Assembly (NCBI GenBank): GCA_035524895.1
Contig: DATLFI010000383.1
Span: forward strand, 1 to 9,337
Source of the DNA: DATLFI01 sp035524895
Lineage (GTDB): Bacteria > Acidobacteriota > Thermoanaerobaculia > Multivoradales > Multivoraceae
Direction: 5' to 3'
DNA length: 9,337 nucleotides
In this document: piece by piece, positions 1 through 6,252 of the stretch
Layout of the letters: each line of letters starts with the position of its first letter
Position numbering within the stretch: the stretch's first letter is position 1
Made by a program: the position numbers and the translations under genes
Notes under the pieces: model-generated
Databases searched by the model: none
What the model was told of the DNA's origin: nothing
What the model saw: the letters and a program-made list of their open reading frames with translations, nothing else

Positions 1-165
1 GATCGGTCGCGGCAGGAAGTCTCCCGCCGTGAGCAAGAGCTGGCGAACGAACTTGGGTGCGAGCAGGCTGCGACGCCGGAACATCGACCCGCTCGCTCGC
101 TCGTACTCCGGGAGGTTCGTCGAAGCAGGTACTGCGTCGACGTCGTTCTCGGGACGCTCGCTCAT
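1..165 (-). CDS. Unidentified protein, N-terminal 55 residues (runs off the window)
   Basis: The minus strand has an ATG at 163-165 followed by 55 codons without a stop up to base 1. The start overlaps the TGA of the upstream HTTM gene as ATGA, and an AAGGTG ribosome-binding site lies 8 nt before it (within 174-179). The visible residues begin MSERPENDVDAVP, an acidic and hydrophilic stretch. A basic, partly hydrophobic part follows, with FRRRSLL near residue 29 and VRQLLLTAGDFLPRP near residue 41. No catalytic motif or clear membrane helix can be seen in this fragment, and I do not recognise the family. The overlapping start shows it is the next gene of the leftward membrane-protein operon, so a related envelope role is an inference from position only. 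Confidence 0.7.
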   Translation of the reverse strand, partial: MSERPENDVDAVPASTNLPEYERASGSMFRRRSLLAPKFVRQLLLTAGDFLPRPI

Positions 166-1643
166 GGAGAAGGCACCTTTCCGGGCTGGCCTCCGGCGCT
201 CGCCGCTTCGCTGGTGCAGCCCTCCTGAGGACGCTTCTCGGTGACCTGGAGCACGCGGCGACGCAAAGGGTTCTCATCCGCGGCGGCGGGGTGGGTGCGG
301 TCGAGGTCCAGGAAGACCGTGAGCCGTTCGCAGGGCCGCAACGACGGCCGCAGGCCGTCGTCGAGATAGAGGCGAGTGACGGCCTCGACACGCGCCGCGT
401 GCTGCAGCGTGTTGGCGGGTGAGATCAGCGATCGGGCGATCGCCGCCCAGCGCGACGAATGCAGCTGGTCGACGAAGGCCGGGTCGGCCACCGCCTTCGG
501 TGCTTCTCCGGGCATCTGCCGTTCGGCGCGCACCACGGGAACCACGGCGGGCGGCCGGTAGTGGAATCGAGGGTAGACAGCGAACGGCCACCCGTCGTGT
601 CCCAGCGCGCCCGCCAGGGTCGCGCCACAGAGCACCACCGCACCCGCGACGGCCGCAGGCCAGACCGAGAGAGAGGGCCCCGCCTCGGCGCCCGGCGCGT
701 CGCGACCGATCCGGCGCCTCCACTTCGCACGGATTGCGCCCCAGTCCAGGAATGCCACGTAGCAGGCGACCAGCGGCAAGAAGGAGATTCGCATCGTGAG
801 CGTGGTGCCGACATGGAATAGGAGGCCGCCTCCGACGACCCAAGGCCGAGCCCGGCGCCACAGAACCAGAGGCAGAAAGCTGAGCTCGAAGGCGAGCGTA
901 AACCAGGACAGCGTACGGGTGAGCAATGGCCACTGGTCGATTGGCAGAAAAGGTCGAAAGCCCTCGAGCTCGTGCCACTTGGCATGTAGATGGCCCACCA
1001 AGTCACGGCCGGAGAGCCAGCCAGCCGGCGAAGCTACGACCTTCCACAGACCTGGGAACAAGTACATCAAACCGATCAGCACCCAGGTGACCCGTAGCGG
1101 CAGCCCGTAGGCAGAGTGCGGCTGAGGTTCGGCAGTGGCACCGCGACGGGCACGGTCGAGGGACCAGCCATCGCTGCACGGACTGGCCGCGAGCAGGGCT
1201 GCGATCCAGAGCAGGTGGTGGTAGTGGTTGAGCTTGCCGAAGCTTTGCGGCAAGCCCAACAAGTAGAGCCCGAGGAGCGTCGCGACGACGGTCGTGGTCC
1301 GTGTGAACCAGCCGGCAGCCGCCAGGAGGCACACCACGACGAAGCCGGCTTCGAGCAGGGCTACGGCGATCGGCGACGCGAACGGCAGCCCGCCCACAGC
1401 TCGCCAACCGGGAGGCGGTTGCCGCAGCGCCTCGGGCAAGGAGGCGAACCAGGACGGCGTGCCTTGCCACATCAGCGTTTGCAGGATCAGGGCGCCGAAC
1501 ACCGCGATCCGCAGCGCCGCCAGGTCGAAGGCGGTCCCCGGGAGTCGAGGCAGACGGCGGGCGTTGGTGGAGCCTTGACCGTTTGACATCTCAGTCTGAG
1601 GTCCAGGCTCGGGCACCCCGTGATTCGCTGTCGATCGCACCAT
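162..1643 (-). CDS. HTTM domain integral membrane protein (vitamin K-dependent gamma-carboxylase-like superfamily)
   Basis: This 493-residue polytopic protein has about eight hydrophobic segments, near residues 38-58, 90-110, 115-131, 143-155, 182-203, 246-262, 267-300 and 326-347. Family-like features are the first helix beginning FDLAALRIAVFG, the NHYHHLLWIAALL segment followed by SPCSDGWSLDR (139-163), LMYLFPGLWK then GW (192-209), and the FHVGTTLTMRISFLPL helix (276-291). After the last helix come DGWPFAVYPRFHYRP (350-364) and a soluble C-terminal region of about 130 residues. HTTM proteins share the membrane fold of gamma-glutamyl carboxylase, but most bacterial members have no known substrate, so no reaction is claimed. 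The chosen ATG lies 5 nt after the flippase stop. An in-frame ATG at 1587-1589 (residue 19) is an alternative, and both have weak ribosome-binding sites. A longer upstream start would overlap the flippase gene heavily and is unlikely. Confidence 0.82.
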   Translation of the reverse strand: MVRSTANHGVPEPGPQTEMSNGQGSTNARRLPRLPGTAFDLAALRIAVFGALILQTLMWQGTPSWFASLPEALRQPPPGWRAVGGLPFASPIAVALLEAGFVVVCLLAAAGWFTRTTTVVATLLGLYLLGLPQSFGKLNHYHHLLWIAALLAASPCSDGWSLDRARRGATAEPQPHSAYGLPLRVTWVLIGLMYLFPGLWKVVASPAGWLSGRDLVGHLHAKWHELEGFRPFLPIDQWPLLTRTLSWFTLAFELSFLPLVLWRRARPWVVGGGLLFHVGTTLTMRISFLPLVACYVAFLDWGAIRAKWRRRIGRDAPGAEAGPSLSVWPAAVAGAVVLCGATLAGALGHDGWPFAVYPRFHYRPPAVVPVVRAERQMPGEAPKAVADPAFVDQLHSSRWAAIARSLISPANTLQHAARVEAVTRLYLDDGLRPSLRPCERLTVFLDLDRTHPAAADENPLRRRVLQVTEKRPQEGCTSEAASAGGQPGKVPSP

Positions 1644-1648
1644 AGGGG

Positions 1649-2941
1649 TCAGCCCGTCCCTCTGTGCCGGGAGTGCGCGAGGACCCCTAACAGCAGGAGG
1701 AGGACCGTGCCCTTGACTGCCAGGGTGACCCGAGCGAGGTCGAGCGCGCTGGGCTCGGCACGGAGCAGCAGCCAAGCTTCAACCCCGAGGCCGGCCAGGA
1801 AGAACCACAGGAACGCGACCCGGCCGGCCGCGATCAGTGCCTGCGTGGCCAGCAGTGCAGCGCAACCAGCGGTCCAGGCCAACGCCAGGATCGGCAGCAG
1901 CTTGGCAGACTCGGAGAATTCGTTCCCCAAGATCGAGGTGACGATCTGCAACGGCATGAAAGCGCAGGCGATCAGGGGGAGGCCCGCAACAAGGAGGAAG
2001 GCGGTCACGGTCCGCCCGAACGAAGCCAGCACCCCGCCGCCTCGCGCCGAGGCACTGCTGGCATCTGGCAATGCGGTGGCGACGAACGGGCTGGCCAGGA
2101 TGCCGAAGGTCCGCGCCAGCGCTGCAGCGGCTCCATAGGCGCCGGCGCTCTCAGCGTCGAGCGTCGCGCGGGCCACGAGCGGGTCCAGATTCTGGTACCC
2201 AGCTTCCGCCACTGCAACAACCAGCAGCGGAAGGATCCAGCGCCAGGTGTCGTGGCCCTCGGGCAAGGAGGGGTGGCGGTCGGTGGCGGACACGCTCCCG
2301 GCGAGCTCGGAGCCGAGCCTGTCCACCTGGCGACGGGCCAACAGCCAGGCGCCCGCGCAGGCGGCCAGGTATGCGGCGAGCGTGGCCGAAGCCGTCGGCC
2401 ACCACACCACGGCGCCGATCCCGCACAGCAACCGGAGGGAGCTCTCGGTAGCTTGGTTGGTGGAGAAGGCTCGAAAGTCGCCGGCACCTCGGAGGAAGCC
2501 GCGGTCGACCGACAACACCCCGAGGAACAGGGCAGTGGCGAGCGCCACTAGGAGCGGTGCGTTCGAACCGAGTCCCAGCGTTCGGGTCATGTGCGGGACG
2601 CCCGCGGCGGCGAGCAAGGCGATCACGGTCACCCCCGCGAGCGTGGTGTGGCGTACCCGGCGCTGGTGGCTGACGATCCCGGAGCGTCGGTCGAGCGCGA
2701 TCGCAGCGGCCGTGGTGCGACTGACCGCGCCGCCGAGCGGCCAGACCAGCATGGCGATCAGGTAGATCGCGAACAGGCCGGAGTAGAAGTCGGCGGCGCT
2801 CGCTGGACCGAGCCGCCGTCCAGCCAGTGCGACGTAGGCGAAGGAGAAGACCGCCGACAGCCCGTACGAGGTCCCGAGCCAGAGCCAGCTCGAGAGCTCT
2901 CCACGAGCCCATGGCCACGCTGGCCTCTGCTCGGGGCTCAT
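1649..2941 (-). CDS. Putative polysaccharide/lipid flippase (Wzx/MATE-like, oligosaccharide transporter superfamily)
   Basis: This 430-residue protein is almost entirely hydrophobic helices, probably 10-12, which is normal for Wzx/MurJ/MATE-type exporters. Family-like features are an N-terminal helix near 18-40 with GRRLGP after it (41-46), RGFLRGAGDF at 148-157 after the fourth helix, a hydrophilic central loop near 205-232, and the second-half helix beginning WRWILPLLVVAVAEAGYQNLDPLVAR (234-258). The stretch LDAESAGAYGAAAALARTFGILASPFVATALPD (261-292) matches the region in flippases where a helix pair flanks the central cavity. The likely role is moving a lipid-linked sugar across the inner membrane, inferred from fold-level resemblance and from the adjacent GT-C gene. 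The start ATG at 2939-2941 overlaps the TGA of the upstream gene as ATGA and has no clear ribosome-binding site of its own, so translation is probably coupled. Confidence in the superfamily is good; the cargo is unknown. Confidence 0.78.
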   Translation of the reverse strand: MSPEQRPAWPWARGELSSWLWLGTSYGLSAVFSFAYVALAGRRLGPASAADFYSGLFAIYLIAMLVWPLGGAVSRTTAAAIALDRRSGIVSHQRRVRHTTLAGVTVIALLAAAGVPHMTRTLGLGSNAPLLVALATALFLGVLSVDRGFLRGAGDFRAFSTNQATESSLRLLCGIGAVVWWPTASATLAAYLAACAGAWLLARRQVDRLGSELAGSVSATDRHPSLPEGHDTWRWILPLLVVAVAEAGYQNLDPLVARATLDAESAGAYGAAAALARTFGILASPFVATALPDASSASARGGGVLASFGRTVTAFLLVAGLPLIACAFMPLQIVTSILGNEFSESAKLLPILALAWTAGCAALLATQALIAAGRVAFLWFFLAGLGVEAWLLLRAEPSALDLARVTLAVKGTVLLLLLGVLAHSRHRGTG

Positions 2942-4611
2942 GGCGGAGACGCGCGCACGGTGTCGGCGGCCGGGATGCCGAACACCCTCAAGGCGTCGGG
3001 TCCGAGCACGCGAATGTCCATGCGCTGGCGTAGCTCCAGGTACTCGGTGGACTGCATGCGATTCATGAATAGCAGCACGGGCCGGTTGGTGAGCCCGGGC
3101 TCGTTGCGCACGAGATCCTGTGCATACCACCCGAGCGCCGGGTGCAGTACCACGGCGTCGGCGTCGTTGCTCGCCAACCAACGGCTGGCATTCGCGCGCG
3201 GCGTGACGGTCGTACGGACTTCGAACAGGCGATACGGAATCTGGAACAACAGCGCGAACACCGACGATGCGACGAGCAGCCGCTTCAGTCGCAGCTCGCC
3301 CGCGCGACGGGCGAGCTCCAGCCAGGCGCCGGTGCCGAGCAATACCAGGTTGCCCAGCACGGCATAGACGTAGCGGTAGCTCCAACCGTGTCCCTGGTTC
3401 TTGGTGTAGAGGAAGTAGAACGCGAATGTCAGGAGCGCGCTCCAGGCGAGATCGCGCTCGACGACTCCTGCATGCCGGAGCCTGGCCAGCGCGAGCGCGA
3501 GCAGGCAGGTGAAGGCGACCGGCTGCCACCCGACGAGCAGCGCCACGTTCCACACTTGCTGCCACAGCGCGCTCCACGAAGCAGGGATCGCAAAGGAGCG
3601 GCTGGTTGCCGCCTCCAGGTTCGGCACCGCCCACCGCAGCCAGGCCAGCCAGCCGAGGCCCGCAGCGAAGTAGATAGCGCCGTAGTACGTCGCACGGAGC
3701 AGCTCACGGCGTCGAACTAGGCGTAGCAGGAACGGGGCGACGAACAGGGTGTGCACGACGAAGTTGTGCAGTCCGAGCGCGAGCACGCCGACCCAGGGGG
3801 TGAGCCGCTCGAGGCTGCGTCGAGGGTGCAGGTGTAGCCACAACCACACCACGCTCGCCAGGAGGTGAGCGGGCATGGTGTAGAACGAAGCCGAGGTGAT
3901 CAAGAACTGGCTCGAGGTGCCGAGCAGGACTGCCGCTACCAGCGGCGCAGCGGGTCGGCCAGGCCACAGTCGCCGTGCGACGGCCGCGATCGCCAGCACG
4001 GTGAGCGCGCCGAGCAGCGGGTTGAACAGCTCGGTCGCGCGGATCCACACCAGTGGTGTCTTGAGCAACGCATTGACCGGCAGGTACGTCGACGTCCAGC
4101 GCGGAGGATCATGGTGCAAGGAGACGAAGACCGGCGTCACGGCCCGCGCGTAGGGAGCCCAATCCTCCGGGATCTCGGCAGTCCTGCGTCCGGTCGCGAA
4201 GATCTTGGCCTGGAGCTCGCCGGCCCATTCGTCCATGCTCAGCGGGTAGGAGTGATGCGCCAGGAACGCGGCCATCACGCTCACGACCAGCACCGCGAGA
4301 GCGATCAGCCGAACCAGCGTGGCTGGGGAGGTCCGGGCGCTCGGCGAGCCGCTCGTCGTCGGCCGTTCGTCGGCGCTCTCTTCGATCGAACGACCCGATC
4401 GCACGCCCGAGCCGAACGCCGCCATCGCCAAGGCGGCCAGCGCGAGGATCGCCAGGCCGATGGGCTCCCAGCGGTCGAGCAGGTAGAAGTAGATGTTCAG
4501 CCGGGCCGGATCCGGGCGCGCCAGCTCGTGCGGCATCGCGGTCACCGCCGCCGCGCCGAGCGCCGCCGCGAGAGCCGTGACGAGCAGGCCTAGGCGGACT
4601 GGATCGCGCAT
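2938..4611 (-). CDS. Polytopic membrane protein, putative GT-C (ArnT/PMT-like) glycosyltransferase
   Basis: This 557-residue protein has about 11-13 predicted membrane helices. GT-C transferases use polyprenyl-phosphate sugars and carry an acidic motif in the first large periplasmic loop. Here HHSYPLSMDEWAGELQ (119-134), right after a helix at 100-118, supplies D127 and E128 in the expected place. WTSTYLPVNALLKTPLVW (172-189) resembles the Y-PP-like loop of such enzymes. Another distinctive segment is KNQGHGWSYRYVY (404-416). Two extra N-terminal helices (about 7-27 and 50-68) and a low-complexity polar loop (70-97) precede the usual core, and a soluble tail of about 95 residues follows the last helix. 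The start at 4609-4611 lies 22 nt after the dehydrogenase stop and has only a poor ribosome-binding site. It overlaps the flippase start by 4 nt. The donor and acceptor cannot be inferred, and assignment to GT-C rests on topology and the DE motif rather than on strong signature matches. Confidence 0.7.
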   Translation of the reverse strand: MRDPVRLGLLVTALAAALGAAAVTAMPHELARPDPARLNIYFYLLDRWEPIGLAILALAALAMAAFGSGVRSGRSIEESADERPTTSGSPSARTSPATLVRLIALAVLVVSVMAAFLAHHSYPLSMDEWAGELQAKIFATGRRTAEIPEDWAPYARAVTPVFVSLHHDPPRWTSTYLPVNALLKTPLVWIRATELFNPLLGALTVLAIAAVARRLWPGRPAAPLVAAVLLGTSSQFLITSASFYTMPAHLLASVVWLWLHLHPRRSLERLTPWVGVLALGLHNFVVHTLFVAPFLLRLVRRRELLRATYYGAIYFAAGLGWLAWLRWAVPNLEAATSRSFAIPASWSALWQQVWNVALLVGWQPVAFTCLLALALARLRHAGVVERDLAWSALLTFAFYFLYTKNQGHGWSYRYVYAVLGNLVLLGTGAWLELARRAGELRLKRLLVASSVFALLFQIPYRLFEVRTTVTPRANASRWLASNDADAVVLHPALGWYAQDLVRNEPGLTNRPVLLFMNRMQSTEYLELRQRMDIRVLGPDALRVFGIPAADTVRASPP

Positions 4612-4633
4612 TGCGGTCTGCCGGAGCGGCTGG

Positions 4634-5446
4634 TCACGTCGCCCCGCTGGCGGGATCCCGCAACAACCGTCCCTCCATTCCCCCCGCCACCGGAAGCTCG
4701 ACCCCGCTGATGTGACCCGCGGAGCGCGGTGAGAGCAGGAACGCGATGGCGACGGCGACGTCCTCGGGCGTGGCGACCTTGCGCAGCGGCATGGTGGCGG
4801 TGACTCTCGCGACCAGAGCTTCGTCGCGCAGGCTGGGCTCGGCCATGGGCGTCGCGGTCCAGCCCGGGCTCACCAAGTTGACGCGGCCGCGCGGAGCGGT
4901 GTGCACGATCTCGTTCTTGAGCGACAGCATCAGCCCGCGCAGGCCGGCCTTGGTGGCGGCGTAGTCGCCGTGGCCGGGCTCCCCGAAGATGCCGGCGGTA
5001 GAGCCGACCAGCACGATCGCGGCCTCGTCGCGCGGCACCTGCTCGAGATGCCGCACGAAGGCTCGGCAGCACAGGAACGCGCCGGTGAGGTTCACCGCGA
5101 CCGTGTCGTTCCACTGTGCCAGCGTCATGCGTCCGATCGACACGTGCTCTGGGGGCCAGACGCCGGCGTTGACCACGATCCCGTCGAGCCGGCCGAGGGC
5201 AGCGATCGCGTACTCGAACATCCGATCGACCTCGAGCTCGTTGCGCAGGTCCGCCTGGAGCGGCGGCGCCTGGACGGCGTGCTGCTCGTGCAACTCGTCG
5301 CGGAGGCGGTCCGCGGCCTCGGCGCCACGCAGGAAGTGCAGCGCGACGTGGGCGCCCTCGGCCGCGAGCGCCCGGGCGGTTGCGGCGCCGATGCCGCCGC
5401 TGGCGCCGGTGACGAGGATGCGCTGGTCTCTGAGTCCGGTGTCCAT
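4634..5446 (-). CDS. Short-chain dehydrogenase/reductase (SDR, classical, FabG-like)
   Basis: This 270-residue NAD(P)-dependent oxidoreductase has the normal length and motif order of classical SDRs. The Rossmann glycine motif TGASGGIG is at 13-20, a nucleotide-contacting D66 is in LQADLR, and VNAG is at 92-95 (family usual NNAG). The catalytic tetrad is N119 (VAVNLTG), S149 (LVGSTAGIFG), Y162 and K166 (YAATK), with PGW at 194-196. The end, GVELPVAGGMEG (249-260), corresponds to the usual I-x-V-D-G-G. R40 after the second strand region (HFLRG) would be compatible with NADP preference, but this is inference. The substrate is unknown: 3-oxoacyl groups, a sugar nucleotide or another alcohol are all possible. 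The ATG at 5444-5446 starts the first strand properly; upstream extension gives only a low-complexity Arg/Ser tail. It lies 37 nt after nth and 22 nt before the GT-C gene, so it is probably co-transcribed with both. Confidence 0.9.
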   Translation of the reverse strand: MDTGLRDQRILVTGASGGIGAATARALAAEGAHVALHFLRGAEAADRLRDELHEQHAVQAPPLQADLRNELEVDRMFEYAIAALGRLDGIVVNAGVWPPEHVSIGRMTLAQWNDTVAVNLTGAFLCCRAFVRHLEQVPRDEAAIVLVGSTAGIFGEPGHGDYAATKAGLRGLMLSLKNEIVHTAPRGRVNLVSPGWTATPMAEPSLRDEALVARVTATMPLRKVATPEDVAVAIAFLLSPRSAGHISGVELPVAGGMEGRLLRDPASGAT

Positions 5447-5483
5447 ACCAGGCTTGCTCTCTCTGCAGTCGTCTCGACGCGAC

Positions 5484-6167
5484 CTACGCGGGCACGGGGA
5501 CTGTGGCAACGCCGTTGCGGGGACACACACGAGCCAGGCCGCACCGCTCGCAGTCGGGTCGCCGGGCGTGGCAGACGCGCCTGCCGTGCCAGATCAACGC
5601 GTGACCGAGGAAGATCCACTCGCGCATGGGGAGTCGCGCGATGAGATCCCGCTCGACCTTGACCGGGTCGGTCTGGTCCGAGAGGCCAAGCCGGTAGGCG
5701 AGCCGCTTGACGTGGGTGTCGACCACGAAGCCGACGGGCTTTCGGAACGCGGTGCCGAGAACCACGTTGGCGGTCTTGCGCGCGACGCCGGGGAGCTCGA
5801 CGAGCTCCTCCATGGTCTGCGGCACCTCGCCGCCGTGCCGCTCGACGATCGCCCTCGCCGCGCCCAGCACGGACCTCGTCTTCTGGTTGAAGAACCCGGT
5901 GGAGTGGATCTCGCGCTGGAACACCTCGGGGTCGGCACCGGCGAAGTCCTGGGCCGTCCGGTACTTCTGGAACAACGTCCGCGTCACCTCGTTGACCCGC
6001 TTGTCGGTCGACTGAGCGGAGAGGATCGTCGCGACCAGGAGCTGGAGCGGACTCTCGTGCTCGAGCTCGACGTCGGCTTCGGGGTGCAGCTCGTGAAGAC
6101 CGGTGACGATCGCGGCGACGGACTTCTCCGTGGCGGGCTCGAAGGCACCGCTCCTCGTTGGGGGCAT
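5484..6167 (-). CDS. nth: Endonuclease III (DNA glycosylase/AP lyase)
   Basis: This 227-residue enzyme removes oxidised pyrimidines from DNA and nicks the resulting abasic site in base-excision repair. The length is close to the usual 210-230. LSAQSTD (49-55) is the conserved N-terminal motif. The helix-hairpin-helix LPGVARKTANVVL (125-137) carries the catalytic lysine K131, and VDTHV (149-153) holds the catalytic aspartate D150. The C-terminal [4Fe-4S] cluster cysteines C199, C206, C209 and C215 have the exact family spacing C-x6-C-x2-C-x5-C. All key residues are present, so it should be active. The start at 6165-6167 gives the standard N-terminus. No Shine-Dalgarno sequence precedes it, and a TAAGAT element 7 nt upstream may make it leaderless. 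It is the first gene of the leftward operon and divergent from the RnfD-like gene. Confidence 0.97.
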   Translation of the reverse strand: MPPTRSGAFEPATEKSVAAIVTGLHELHPEADVELEHESPLQLLVATILSAQSTDKRVNEVTRTLFQKYRTAQDFAGADPEVFQREIHSTGFFNQKTRSVLGAARAIVERHGGEVPQTMEELVELPGVARKTANVVLGTAFRKPVGFVVDTHVKRLAYRLGLSDQTDPVKVERDLIARLPMREWIFLGHALIWHGRRVCHARRPDCERCGLARVCPRNGVATVPVPA

Positions 6168-6252
6168 GCGGCGGATCTTAGCTGGACGGCGTGCTCTGAC
6201 CGGTTTCGTCGGGCCCTTCTCGTGTGTCCAAGTAGCCGTGAAGGAGATGCGC
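6168..6252. promoter_or_regulatory. Divergent intergenic region between nth and the RnfD-like gene
   Basis: These 85 nt separate two genes read in opposite directions, so they should hold promoters for both. On the minus strand TAAGAT (plus-strand 6175-6180) ends 7 nt before the nth ATG, a placement typical of the -10 box of a leaderless transcript, but no convincing -35 box is found at the right distance. On the plus strand no clear -35/-10 pair is visible. GAAGGAG at 6240-6246 is the ribosome-binding site of the RnfD-like gene. No strong inverted repeat is seen. Confidence 0.4.
6240..6246 (+). promoter_or_regulatory. Ribosome-binding site that decides the RnfD-like start
   Basis: The sequence GAAGGAG ends directly against an ATG at 6247-6249, leaving no spacing, but lies 6 nt before an in-frame GTG at 6253-6255. 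Ideal spacing therefore favours the GTG as the true start; the ATG would add only two residues (Met-Arg). Confidence 0.65.

Noticed and set aside
90..101. GCTC tandem run as a phase-variable repeat
   Set aside because: Only about three units of four bases are present. This is too short to call a slippage tract and is common by chance in GC-rich DNA.
198..422. Plus-strand open frames opposite the 3' end of the HTTM gene
   Set aside because: They have no ribosome-binding site or domain, and the opposite strand encodes a coherent membrane protein with family motifs.
1644..1775. N-terminal extension of the HTTM gene to ATG 1775
   Set aside because: It would overlap the flippase coding region by over 120 nt and adds a Pro/Arg/Gly-rich tail without family resemblance. 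The ATG at 1643 just after the flippase stop fits the operon pattern.
2942..3634. Extension of the flippase frame upstream to 3634
   Set aside because: It overlaps the GT-C-like gene entirely in another frame and reads as Arg/Ala-rich shadow sequence. The ATGA junction at 2938-2941 gives a natural start.
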